The position numbers and the translations under genes are program-made. Below the pieces are notes generated by a model. It was given only the letters and a program-made list of their open reading frames with translations. It was not told the origin of the DNA and ran no database searches. Shown here one piece after another: positions 25,023 to 33,276 of a stretch of DNA of 64,000 nucleotides (positions are counted from its first letter, which is position 1; every line of letters starts with the position of its first letter). Location: NCBI GenBank assembly GCA_050291725.1, contig JBNKKH010000009.1, positions 1 to 64,000 of the forward strand, in the 5' to 3' direction. Source of the DNA: JAAGZL01 sp050291725 (GTDB lineage: Bacteria; Pseudomonadota; Gammaproteobacteria; Chromatiales; Chromatiaceae).

Positions 25023-25102
25023 TCTTTTCATAGACGCTAAGCCTATCTGCTCCGTCATCCTGGCAGTTATAATGCCGCATCGTTGAATTACGGAGCATAT
25101 TA

Positions 25103-25510
25103 ATGGAAATCAGCAGTATTGAACTTTCTGGGTCTGAAGTGGAAAGCATCAGCTTTGCAGGTGATGATCTGATCGTGAGCTTTTCCCGCGCCTATATCAT
25201 AAAGACTATTAGCGGATCGGAAGAGCGTACTAAGTGGTGGCAGGCTGGAGATCTGGTGTTTGAGCAGGCCGAGGTTGAAGACGGTTTGCCAGAGTGTCCG
25301 ACGGTTTGTTCCGGTGGGGATGTAGGGGAGAATGTCTACACCTACAGGGACATGGTGCAGATCCCTTTGCAGGAAGAGGGGCCGGCCCACTGTAACCTTG
25401 GATTTGCAGGAACTGATAAACGGCTAAAAGCTCGGGCAGCCCGGGTACGCTTGCGCATGCAAGACCGGCCTCGCTATATAGAACACATCAGGCCGGAAGC
25501 CTCCAATTAA
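25103..25510 (+). CDS. hypothetical protein
   Basis: A 135-residue soluble protein from ATG 25103. The N-terminal part is a likely beta structure (SIELSGSEVESISFAGDDLIVSFSRAYII) resembling a small barrel. Two Cys (PECPTVC) lie at about residues 72 and 76. The C-terminal part is arginine-rich. No family recognised. It follows ntrC by about 80 bp and is convergent with the TlpA-like gene. Composition matches the core genes, so it is probably a vertically inherited gene of unknown role. Confidence 0.65.
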   Translation: MEISSIELSGSEVESISFAGDDLIVSFSRAYIIKTISGSEERTKWWQAGDLVFEQAEVEDGLPECPTVCSGGDVGENVYTYRDMVQIPLQEEGPAHCNLGFAGTDKRLKARAARVRLRMQDRPRYIEHIRPEASN

Positions 25511-25534
25511 GTTGCAGATTGCCTCGGCGCAGTA

Positions 25535-26065
25535 TTAGGGTTCATTTTTCAATGAGATAATCTGCTGCAGTATTTCAGGGCTATCCCACTCTCTTTCCCC
25601 CAGTGCCAGGAGGACAATTTTCCCTTTGGCATCAACCACAATAGTGGTGGGCAGGGAGGGTACAGACCATTTCTGCATAACCTCTGTTTTAGTATCTAGC
25701 AGTAGAGGAAAACGCAGGGGCATTTTTTCTAAAAATCTCTCGACGCTTGTGCGGCTCTCCCCCACTCCTATGCCCAGCAGCGGTATATCATGCTTTGCCA
25801 GCTCATCCGCAGCGTTCTGGAGAGATGGCATTTCAGCAATACAGGGAGGGCACCAGCTGGCCCAGAAGTTAATTACAACAACCTTGCCCCGATAATCGGC
25901 TAGAGAATAGAGTTTCCCGCTTTTGTCTTGAAGCACAAAGTTAGGAGCAGTTGGATTGCTTTTAAGCTTGCTCAGCTCCTCGCTGTGGGGGCCAGCTGTC
26001 AAGGCAGCAGATAAAAGTAGTAGGGATGCGAATAGAGTTGTAAATATAGTCTTTGGATATGGCAT
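25535..26065 (-). CDS. TlpA/ResA-like thioredoxin-fold protein, exported
   Basis: A 176-residue periplasmic thioredoxin-like protein. Signal peptide in the first 24 residues, then NFVLQDKSGKLYSLADYRGKVVVINFWASWCPPC with the redox-active Cys72-x-x-Cys75, and the cis-Pro region VPSLPTTIVVD. Members reduce disulfides during cytochrome c maturation or oxidative protein repair. No ccm genes are adjacent. It is followed on the same strand by no gene; the HDOD gene lies upstream. Confidence 0.9.
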   Translation of the reverse strand: MPYPKTIFTTLFASLLLLSAALTAGPHSEELSKLKSNPTAPNFVLQDKSGKLYSLADYRGKVVVINFWASWCPPCIAEMPSLQNAADELAKHDIPLLGIGVGESRTSVERFLEKMPLRFPLLLDTKTEVMQKWSVPSLPTTIVVDAKGKIVLLALGEREWDSPEILQQIISLKNEP

Positions 26066-26086
26066 GGGTTAGTTTGTCTTAAAGCG

Positions 26087-27364
26087 TTAAAATTGCAGTA
26101 AAGTTTTCACTCGATCTATCTCTTCATTTAACTCTTGTAGTACGGCCATACTCTCCGCAGGGCCTAACTTGAGTCGAGACATGGCGGGAACGGTTTCGAG
26201 TGACGGTGTATCCAGAGCCATGTCGCTACCTACATAGCTGTGTAGTTGAGCCAGAATTAGGATGTCACAGTAATCAGCAGGTCCATCACTCTCCCGCATC
26301 CAGTTCTCTGCTTCTTCCGCCGCTGTTATATAGACATCAGAAAACCGCCAACTCTCCAATATGCATCTGCAAAATTGAGGGCGTAGTTCCTTGATAGTCT
26401 CATCAATGGCTATTGGGTTAGCAGCTAACTCAGGATAGTTGGATGCCTGGTTGAGTATGGCGGCAACGCCGATGTCGTGGAGTAAGCCGATAGTCATGGC
26501 TTCGTCGGGGTTTAAAGTGGAGTAGTGTTTGGCTAGCACATGACAGATCGCGGCTACCCGTACGCTGTGCATCCATAATTGATGCATACGGAGATTGATT
26601 GCCTTGGATTTTGAGGTAAACAGATCTTGCATGGTGTAGTTGATTACCAGACTATGAGTTACGGTCATGCCGAGGCGAATTACAGCCTGTGGACAGGTTT
26701 CAACTGGGTTTTGTGATCCATAAAAGGCGCTGTTAGCCGCTTTCACGATTTTTGCGGTTATGGCCGGATCGGTCTGTATTATCCTGGCGATGGTGTTTGC
26801 ATTACTGGATTCCTCTTCAATAGCCCGACCTATGCGCGTGGCTACTTCCGGGAGCGACGGAATGTTGAGGCGGTCTTGCTCTAGGTCCTCTTCTAGTTGG
26901 GTAATAAGCTGCTTGGTTATGTTATCTGGGTCAGTGGTTGTCGCTTGCTCTTCGCGAATTGTGATCTCCTCACTGACCTCGTAACCTGTTGCCTGGTCGG
27001 CAAATTGTCTTTCCGTATTGGCTTGATAAATTAGGAAATTATCTACGCATAGATATTTAACAGGAGTAAGGCAGGTAACTTCATATTTGCGCGGTAGTAG
27101 TTGTGACAAAGGGTTAGCTGCTTTGGGACTGTTCGCTTCTACTTGGGCACTCTTTCCATCTTCAGCTATGAGTTGGACTTTTCCACTGATTAAATAGTAG
27201 CTTAGCTCGTCTTTGCTTCCACGCTTGATGATAGTTTTACCAGTATTAGCGTGTTTAATTTTGATGGTTCTGGCTAGCGACTTTAGTTGGTTGTCACTCC
27301 ATTGATTCAGAGGAATAAATTTACGTAATAGTGAAACTGTAGTCTTGTTTTCAATGGGGTTCAC
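26087..27364 (-). CDS. HDOD protein with N-terminal cyclic-nucleotide-binding-like domain
   Basis: A 425-residue protein from GTG 27364 (GAGAG upstream). Residues about 10-120 resemble a cNMP-binding/Crp-type beta barrel (IIKRGSKDELSYYLISGKVQL), lacking an obvious helix-turn-helix. Residues about 165-370 are an HDOD domain (IPSLPEVATRIGRAI, DPAITAKIVKAANSAFYG, GLLHDIGV), a non-catalytic relative of HD phosphohydrolases used as a signalling scaffold. Role not predictable; cyclic nucleotide sensing is possible since cyaA is in the same region. Confidence 0.82.
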   Translation of the reverse strand: MNPIENKTTVSLLRKFIPLNQWSDNQLKSLARTIKIKHANTGKTIIKRGSKDELSYYLISGKVQLIAEDGKSAQVEANSPKAANPLSQLLPRKYEVTCLTPVKYLCVDNFLIYQANTERQFADQATGYEVSEEITIREEQATTTDPDNITKQLITQLEEDLEQDRLNIPSLPEVATRIGRAIEEESSNANTIARIIQTDPAITAKIVKAANSAFYGSQNPVETCPQAVIRLGMTVTHSLVINYTMQDLFTSKSKAINLRMHQLWMHSVRVAAICHVLAKHYSTLNPDEAMTIGLLHDIGVAAILNQASNYPELAANPIAIDETIKELRPQFCRCILESWRFSDVYITAAEEAENWMRESDGPADYCDILILAQLHSYVGSDMALDTPSLETVPAMSRLKLGPAESMAVLQELNEEIDRVKTLLQF

Positions 27365-27441
27365 AACAAGCTCTCTGAGTTATAGTTTGTCGATTTGGTA
27401 AATGGTGCTCAAAAATATTCTATCAAATGCCATAGCTTATG

Positions 27442-28398
27442 TTAGCACTTAAGTTGATTTGGGGTATTAAGTTCTAGGCTGCCAGTAAGTTCAGATATCG
27501 AGCTAATTTCGTGTTTGCTAAGGTATTCATTGATCCCTTGGTTTATTTTGCGGCATATGAGGGGATCATAAAAAAGTGCTGTACCTATTCCAACAGCGCT
27601 AGCTCCAGCAATAATAAACTCCAGGGCGTCCTCGACACAGCTTATTCCACCTTGGCCTATGATAGGGATGCCATGCTCCTTACAGACTTGATAAACCTGA
27701 TGCACCTTGAGTAGTGCCACTGGTTTGATTGCTGGTCCGGATAGTCCACCCTGATTGTTGCCTATGATAGGTTTTCTGGTTGCGGAATCAATCGCCATGC
27801 CCATTAGGGTGTTGATGGCTGAGAATGCGTCGGTGCCGGCGCCTATGCAGCGGCGGGCATTGTCTGCAATGTCTGTCTGGTTGGGGGATAGCTTCGTAAT
27901 AAGCGGTTTCTGTGTCGCTGCGCGGCAGGCCTCAACCACTCGGGCTGACATCTCTGGGTCGTTGCCAAAGGCGGCACCGCCCTGTTTAACATTAGGACAG
28001 GAGATATTGATCTCAATTGCGGCTACTGGAGAGTCATCAAAACGCTCGGTCACCTTTACATACTCCTCAATAGTGGAGCCGGATACATTGGCTATGAAGT
28101 TGGTTTCGCTAAAATCCAATTGCGGCAGTATTTCGTCCACCACATAATCGACCCCTGGGTTTTGTAGTCCGATGGCATTTAGCATACCTGTTTCAGTCTC
28201 ATAAATGCGATGGGGTGGATTACCCAGCCTGGCTTCACCAGTGGTACCTTTAAGACAAACAGCACCTGCATCGCGGTTGGAAAAACCCTGCACCCGGGTG
28301 TACTCTTCTCCGAAACCGACACAACCAGATAACAGCACCAAAGGGGTGGCTAGTTTCAGGCCGCAGAGTTCTACCGCTAAAGATGAGTTGTTATGCAT
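27442..28398 (-). CDS. pyrD: dihydroorotate dehydrogenase, class 1B catalytic subunit
   Basis: A 318-residue FMN-binding TIM barrel. Class 1 features: NPGVDYVVDEILP, KGTTGEARLGNPPHRI, ETETGMLNAIGLQNPG and the catalytic-Cys motif EINISCPNVKQGG (class 2 enzymes have Ser here). Class 1B enzymes work with PyrK, an iron-sulfur/FAD subunit, which is not adjacent. It is divergent from trmL, 16 bp apart. Most gammaproteobacteria use the quinone-dependent class 2 enzyme, so this may be an extra or replacing copy. Confidence 0.85.
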   Translation of the reverse strand: MHNNSSLAVELCGLKLATPLVLLSGCVGFGEEYTRVQGFSNRDAGAVCLKGTTGEARLGNPPHRIYETETGMLNAIGLQNPGVDYVVDEILPQLDFSETNFIANVSGSTIEEYVKVTERFDDSPVAAIEINISCPNVKQGGAAFGNDPEMSARVVEACRAATQKPLITKLSPNQTDIADNARRCIGAGTDAFSAINTLMGMAIDSATRKPIIGNNQGGLSGPAIKPVALLKVHQVYQVCKEHGIPIIGQGGISCVEDALEFIIAGASAVGIGTALFYDPLICRKINQGINEYLSKHEISSISELTGSLELNTPNQLKC

Positions 28399-28414
28399 TA
28401 GGATCTTTCCATCT

Positions 28415-28891
28415 ATGTTTAAAATTGTATTGTATCAACCTGAGATTCCTCCCAACACTGGCAATATAATACGCCTTTGTGCCAATAGTGGTAGCTCTCT
28501 GCATCTGATTCATCCCCTGGGATTTGGGCTGGATGAGAAGAGTTTGCGCCGGGCCGGCCTCGACTATTCCGACCTGGCAGATGTTCGTGAGTATAAGAGC
28601 ATGGATGAGTTTCTGGAACAACCAGATATAGATGAGGGCAGAATATTCGCCTGCTCTACCCGTGGGCGCGGAAGTTATGCAGAGGTGGAGTATAAACCAG
28701 GCGATGCGCTGTTGTTTGGCCCCGAAACCAGAGGGTTGCCCCAGGAGATGCTGAACTCCATGCCGGAAGAGCAGTTGATTCGAATACCTATGTGCGCGGG
28801 AAACAGGAGCCTTAATCTCTCCAACGCAGTTTCAATAGTTGTGTACGAGGCCTGGCGGCAGCAAGGGTTTATGGGGTCTAACCAAGGGTAG
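28415..28891 (+). CDS. trmL: tRNA (cytidine(34)-2'-O)-methyltransferase
   Basis: About 158 residues from ATG 28415; the longer frame running back to 28205 overlaps pyrD and is an artefact. SPOUT-class features: MFKIVLYQPEIPPNTGNIIRLCAN at the N-terminus, LFGPETRGLP and IRIPMCAGNRSLNLSNAVSIVVYEA forming the knotted SAM-binding end. TrmL methylates the wobble base of tRNA-Leu. Divergent from pyrD. Confidence 0.95.
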   Translation: MFKIVLYQPEIPPNTGNIIRLCANSGSSLHLIHPLGFGLDEKSLRRAGLDYSDLADVREYKSMDEFLEQPDIDEGRIFACSTRGRGSYAEVEYKPGDALLFGPETRGLPQEMLNSMPEEQLIRIPMCAGNRSLNLSNAVSIVVYEAWRQQGFMGSNQG

Positions 28892-28899
28892 CGGTGAGG

Positions 28900-29904
28900 C
28901 TATTCAGTTTCTGGGCGCTGACTTCTTTCTAACAGTCTTTGTACGGCCAGCTTCGGATCCAGCCCCTGATACAGAACATTGTAAGTCTGTTCGGTGATGG
29001 GCATCTCTATACCTAGCTCTTTGGACTTGTTGTAGATAACCTTGGCAGCATCAACTCCCTCTACCTCCTGGCCGATCTCCTCTCGAGCCTGCTCTATGCT
29101 TTTGCCCGCTGCTAGAGCTAGCCCCATACGACGATTGCGCGACTGATTGTCGGTGCAGGTGAGAGCCAGGTCGCCCAGGCCAGCAAGACCCATGAAAGTT
29201 TCGAGCTTTCCTCCCATGGCTAGACCGAGACGCATGATCTCCGCAAGTCCACGGGTGATGAGGGCGGCTCTGGTGTTAGCGCCAAAATTGAGGCCGTCTG
29301 CTATGCCAGCAGCAATTGCCATGACATTCTTAGCGGCACCGCCAATCTGTAGGCCAACAATGTCATCGCTGGAGTAGGCTCTAAATCTATCTGAGTGTAG
29401 ATAACCAGACAGACGTTCGGCGTGCTCGATGGAAGTGGAAGCAACGGTTACCGCTGTTGGCAAATTTGCGGCAACTTCTCCCGCAAAGGTAGGGCCAGAA
29501 ATAATCCCTATGGGCCGGTCCCCTAGAATATTTTGGGCAACTGAGCTGAGCAGTTCTCCTCTCTCTTTACCCAGCCCTTTTGTAGCCCAACTCAAAGTTG
29601 CATCGGGCTGGAGAAGAGGCTCCACATTTTTTAACACAGCAGGAAAAACATGGCTTGGAACAACCACCAGAACTTCATCTGCTGAGGCAACGGCCTGATT
29701 AAGGTCAGCAGTTGGTTGCAGGTTTTGGGGAAAGGAGACGCCAGGTAGAAAATAGCTATTTTCCCCATCCCTGATTAGGGCCTCGACCTCTTTTGCCAGG
29801 CCCCAGAGCATAACATCAGCCCCGTTGCGGGCTAACAAAATGGCCAGGGCTGTGCCCCAGGACCCAGCTCCAAGAACCGCTATTTTTGGGGTTGCCTCAC
29901 CCAT
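28900..29904 (-). CDS. gpsA: glycerol-3-phosphate dehydrogenase [NAD(P)+]
   Basis: A 334-residue cytoplasmic enzyme making sn-glycerol-3-phosphate for phospholipids. Rossmann motif VLGAGSWGTALA at residues 10-21, then SWATKGLG and the catalytic segment GGAAKNVMAIAAGIADGL with the conserved lysine. The stop is just after trmL and convergent with it. The start is six bases after secB, completing the secB-gpsA pair seen in many gammaproteobacteria. Confidence 0.97.
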   Translation of the reverse strand: MGEATPKIAVLGAGSWGTALAILLARNGADVMLWGLAKEVEALIRDGENSYFLPGVSFPQNLQPTADLNQAVASADEVLVVVPSHVFPAVLKNVEPLLQPDATLSWATKGLGKERGELLSSVAQNILGDRPIGIISGPTFAGEVAANLPTAVTVASTSIEHAERLSGYLHSDRFRAYSSDDIVGLQIGGAAKNVMAIAAGIADGLNFGANTRAALITRGLAEIMRLGLAMGGKLETFMGLAGLGDLALTCTDNQSRNRRMGLALAAGKSIEQAREEIGQEVEGVDAAKVIYNKSKELGIEMPITEQTYNVLYQGLDPKLAVQRLLERSQRPETE

Positions 29905-29910
29905 GGGTTT

Positions 29911-30390
29911 TTAATGGGTTTCCTCTGGCGCGGAATCTTTCGCTGCCTGTTGCTGTTGCATATGCTGAGCAAAGAGTTGATCAAAGTTAACTGGAGCCAG
30001 AAGTAGGGTTGGAAATCCACCTTTAGTTACCAGGTCTGAGATCGCCTCCCGTGCATAAGGAAACAGAATGTTGGGGCAGTAGGCGCCAAGCATTGGGCCC
30101 ATCTCATTATCCGGGAAGTTAGCCAGGGTAAAAATGCCCGCCTGTTTAACCTCAACCAAGAAGGCGGTTTTGTCACCGAGCTTAGAGGTAACAGTAATGG
30201 TAAGGACGATTTCAAAGGTGTTGTTGCCCAGAGGATTGACATCACTGTTAAGTGACATCTGGTTTTCTGGATTCCAGTCTAAAGTAAAGACTTCTGGTGA
30301 ATTAGGGGTCTCAAAGGAGACATCCTTGGTGTAGAGACGCTGAAGTTCAAACTTGCGCTCTTGGTTGGTTTGTTCGGTATTTTCGGTCAT
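29911..30390 (-). CDS. secB: protein-export chaperone SecB
   Basis: A 159-residue homotetrameric chaperone that keeps precursors unfolded and delivers them to SecA. Family motifs: LQRLYTKDVSFETPN at the N-terminus, FLVEVKQAGIFTLANF in the middle, and LFPYAREAISDLVTKGGFPTLLLAPVNFDQLF, the C-terminal hallmark. Adjacent to gpsA and the rhodanese YibN, as in E. coli, but without a glutaredoxin gene between. Confidence 0.97.
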   Translation of the reverse strand: MTENTEQTNQERKFELQRLYTKDVSFETPNSPEVFTLDWNPENQMSLNSDVNPLGNNTFEIVLTITVTSKLGDKTAFLVEVKQAGIFTLANFPDNEMGPMLGAYCPNILFPYAREAISDLVTKGGFPTLLLAPVNFDQLFAQHMQQQQAAKDSAPEETH

Positions 30391-30429
30391 TGGTATAGAT
30401 CCATGATTTTGCTTGTGGAAAGAGTATGG

Positions 30430-30858
30430 CTATTTTTTGGTTACTGGTAGGTTAGCACTTTCCCATGCCAGAATTCCGCCTTTAAGGTTGTAAACCTCTT
30501 CAAACCCACTATCGCGCAGGATTTTGCAGGATGCAGATGATTGGCCGCCAGATCTACATGCCAGTATAACCGGTACTCCCTTCTCTTTGTGTTTGTCCAG
30601 CTGGGTTAGCTGCTTCTTTAGGCTAGTGGCCGGGATATTAAGAGAGTTGATGATATGGGAGTTTGAGAAGTCCGCAATAGGTCTTACATCCACCACAACC
30701 GCGTCTTTGCGGTTTATGAGCTCTGTGGCCTCCTGGGGAGTGACAACCCCTTTACCGCCCATGTCGGCCATAAAGTTTTGAATGAGAAAAAACAGTATTG
30801 CTACAAACGCAGCAACCAGAGCCAGATGGTTTCCAGCGAATTCTATGATTTGATCCAT
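30430..30858 (-). CDS. yibN: membrane-anchored rhodanese-like protein (YibN-like)
   Basis: A 142-residue protein with one N-terminal membrane helix (about residues 12-28) and a rhodanese domain containing the active-site loop ACRSGGQS with Cys101, plus VVVDVRP earlier. Rhodaneses move sulfane sulfur or sense it. In enterics yibN-grxC-secB-gpsA is one operon; here grxC is missing and the gene is 39 bp before secB. The ArsR-type gene upstream encodes a probable sulfide/persulfide sensor. Confidence 0.88.
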   Translation of the reverse strand: MDQIIEFAGNHLALVAAFVAILFFLIQNFMADMGGKGVVTPQEATELINRKDAVVVDVRPIADFSNSHIINSLNIPATSLKKQLTQLDKHKEKGVPVILACRSGGQSSASCKILRDSGFEEVYNLKGGILAWESANLPVTKK

Positions 30859-30993
30859 GGTGATTTGTTAAGCCAGTTAATCTGCAAAGCGCTAATTCTA
30901 CCTGGGAATGAGAAAAACGGAATGGGGAAATGCCATTTATCTGGCGACAAAATGAAAAAAAGCGGTTTTAAGGCTTATATCCAGGGGTTACGG

Positions 30994-31359
30994 TTATTGT
31001 TGGCAGAAAACTTCACGCATCATGCCGATCAATTTTAGGGTTCGGGCGTCGCTTACTCGGTAGAAAACCCGGTTGGCATCTTTGCGGGAAGACAAAATAC
31101 CCTTATCGCGCAGAATTGCTAGATGCTGGGATATATTACTTTGGGAGGTTCCGACGAACTCTACAATATCCTGTACACTTACCTCTTCATCGCCTAATGT
31201 GCAGAGTATTTTCAGGCGCAGAGGGTGGGACATGGCCTTAAGTGAGCGCGAGGCGCGTTCTACGTCCTCATCCCTGTCCAGGAGCGAGACACTGTTTTCA
31301 GTATCTATCTTCCCTATGCCGGTAAATGGCTGTTTTGGACTAGCGAAATCTTGATTCAT
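30994..31359 (-). CDS. ArsR family repressor, two-cysteine persulfide/redox-sensor type
   Basis: A 121-residue winged-helix regulator: SHPLRLKILCTLG, the recognition helix TSQSNISQHLAILRDKG, and REVFCQQ at the end. The two cysteines, Cys53 and Cys119, are 66 apart, exactly as in SqrR (41/107) and BigR (42/108), which form a tetrasulfide or disulfide link under sulfide stress. The metal-binding motif of true ArsR is absent. It is upstream of yibN and divergent from gpmI; an AT-rich palindrome lies just before its start. Confidence 0.82.
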   Translation of the reverse strand: MNQDFASPKQPFTGIGKIDTENSVSLLDRDEDVERASRSLKAMSHPLRLKILCTLGDEEVSVQDIVEFVGTSQSNISQHLAILRDKGILSSRKDANRVFYRVSDARTLKLIGMMREVFCQQ

Positions 31360-31384
31360 GCCGCAAAACCTATTTTAAAGTAAC

Positions 31385-31397
31385 ATTATAGAATAAT
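31385..31397. promoter_or_regulatory. AT-rich palindrome, possible operator of the ArsR repressor
   Basis: ATTATAGAATAAT is a perfect 5-3-5 dyad 25 bp upstream of the repressor start, in the right place for autoregulation. BigR/SqrR-type regulators bind AT-rich dyads of this sort. The remaining 330 bp up to gpmI (to 31730) show no other feature I can support. Confidence 0.4.
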
Positions 31398-31730
31398 ACT
31401 CTGTTTTACTGTTCAAAGAAAAAACAATTAACGTTATTGGCGCATTAAGTCATTTTCTAAGTATGAAGTAGGGTTTTTATCAAGGATTATTCTTTGAACA
31501 GGTTACGCAAATAGAGGTCTGAAGAGATATTTATAGATATATTTACTTACAGCTGCGTGTTGGTGAATGGCAATAATATCAATGAGTTAAGCAAATGGTT
31601 GTCAGGCGTATAGTAATTTTCTTGCCGGATAGGAATAGGAATTCATCTGAGGCGAAATGAGTTTTGGTCCGTTTAGAGAAAGATGGTTTAATGGGCTGTT
31701 GTCGGCCAATTTGTATGGAGTTTGAGTAAT

Positions 31731-33263
31731 ATGAGATCCGGCTTAAAGCCTGTTGTGCTGTTGATTCTGGATGGATGGGGCTATAGCGAAAGCACAGAGT
31801 ACAACGCTATATACCAAGCAACCACCCCAAACTGGGACCAGATGTGGGCAAATAATCCTCACACTTTGATTGGAACCTCTGGCTCCAAGGTAGGGCTGCC
31901 TGATGGCCAGATGGGGAACTCTGAGGTCGGCCACCTTAATATCGGTGCAGGTCGCATTGTTTATCAAGACCTTACCCGGGTTAGCATCGCTATTAAAGAT
32001 GGGTCATTCTTCTCCAACTCCGCTCTAGTAGGAGCGGTTGATGCTGCTCGTTCTAAAGATGGAGCGGTACATATCCTTGGTCTGCTCTCCCCAGGAGGCG
32101 TACATAGCCATGAAGAGCACATTCATGCCATGGTTGATATGGCTACTAGTAGGGGGTGTGACAAGGTATACGTACACGCCTTTTTGGATGGACGCGATAC
32201 TCCCCCCAGAAGTGCCGGACTCTCATTGGAGCGATTGCAGCACTGCATAGATAAGGCCGATGGTGCACGATTGGCCACCATTGTTGGGCGCTACTACGCT
32301 ATGGATAGAGACAACCGTTGGGAGCGGGTGAGTAAGGCCTATGATCTGGTAACAGGAGCCGAAGCTCCATTCACTGCACCTGACGCCCAGGCTGCGTTAC
32401 AGATGGCCTATGATCGAGATGAGAACGACGAGTTTGTCCAAGGAACCAGAATTGGGAAAGCGGTGCAGATGGAGGACGGCGACTCCATTATTTTTATGAA
32501 CTTCCGCGCCGACCGGGCTCGCGAAATCACCCGCGCATTTATTGAGCCAGAGTTTGATGAATTCGAGCGTAGGATCACGCCCCAGCTTGCGTCCTATACC
32601 ACCCTGGCGCAATATCATGAAGATTTTGCTGTGCCGGTGGCCTACGGTAAAGAGGAGCTAAACAACACCCTAGGGCAATATATTTCTGATCTGGATATGC
32701 GCCAGCTACGTCTGGCAGAGACCGAGAAATATGCCCATGTCACCTTCTTCCTAAACGGGGGTAGAGAGGAGCCATTTCGCAACGAGCAGCGTGTGCTTAT
32801 TCCATCACCCAAGGTGGCTACATATGATCTGCAGCCTGAGATGAGTTCGGTGGCAGTAACCGATGCCTTGGTGGAGGCGATTGCGAGCGGAGAGTTTGAT
32901 CTGATCGTCTGTAACTACGCCAACCCAGATATGGTGGGACATACGGGTGACTTTGATGCAGCGGTGCAGGCGATTGAGGCTATCGATAAGGCCCTGGGCA
33001 GAATTCTCGAGGCAATGAAATCTGCAGGAGGCGAGCTGCTACTTACTGCGGACCATGGTAATGCGGATCAGATGCGCGACCCGGAAAGTGGCCAGCCTCA
33101 CACCGCCCACAGTAACAATCCTGTTCCCCTGGTCTATGTCGGACGAGATGGGGAGCTGACGGAGGGAGGGGTGCTGTGTGACATTGCTCCCACACTATTG
33201 ACTATATTGGGGCTGGAACAGCCCGAAGAGATGACAGGGCGCTCGTTACTAAATCTGGTCTGA
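31731..33263 (+). CDS. gpmI: 2,3-bisphosphoglycerate-independent phosphoglycerate mutase
   Basis: About 510 residues from ATG 31731, which has GGAG ten bases upstream; a TTG at 31722 would sit on it. The alkaline-phosphatase-fold motifs LLILDGWGY (metal-binding), MGNSEVGHLNIGAGR with the nucleophilic serine, RADRAREI and LLTADHGNADQM are visible. Interconverts 3- and 2-phosphoglycerate in glycolysis/gluconeogenesis using Mn2+. First of the gpmI-envC-ctpA-yibQ cluster. Confidence 0.97.
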   Translation: MRSGLKPVVLLILDGWGYSESTEYNAIYQATTPNWDQMWANNPHTLIGTSGSKVGLPDGQMGNSEVGHLNIGAGRIVYQDLTRVSIAIKDGSFFSNSALVGAVDAARSKDGAVHILGLLSPGGVHSHEEHIHAMVDMATSRGCDKVYVHAFLDGRDTPPRSAGLSLERLQHCIDKADGARLATIVGRYYAMDRDNRWERVSKAYDLVTGAEAPFTAPDAQAALQMAYDRDENDEFVQGTRIGKAVQMEDGDSIIFMNFRADRAREITRAFIEPEFDEFERRITPQLASYTTLAQYHEDFAVPVAYGKEELNNTLGQYISDLDMRQLRLAETEKYAHVTFFLNGGREEPFRNEQRVLIPSPKVATYDLQPEMSSVAVTDALVEAIASGEFDLIVCNYANPDMVGHTGDFDAAVQAIEAIDKALGRILEAMKSAGGELLLTADHGNADQMRDPESGQPHTAHSNNPVPLVYVGRDGELTEGGVLCDIAPTLLTILGLEQPEEMTGRSLLNLV

Positions 33264-33276
33264 TTAGACAGAAATC

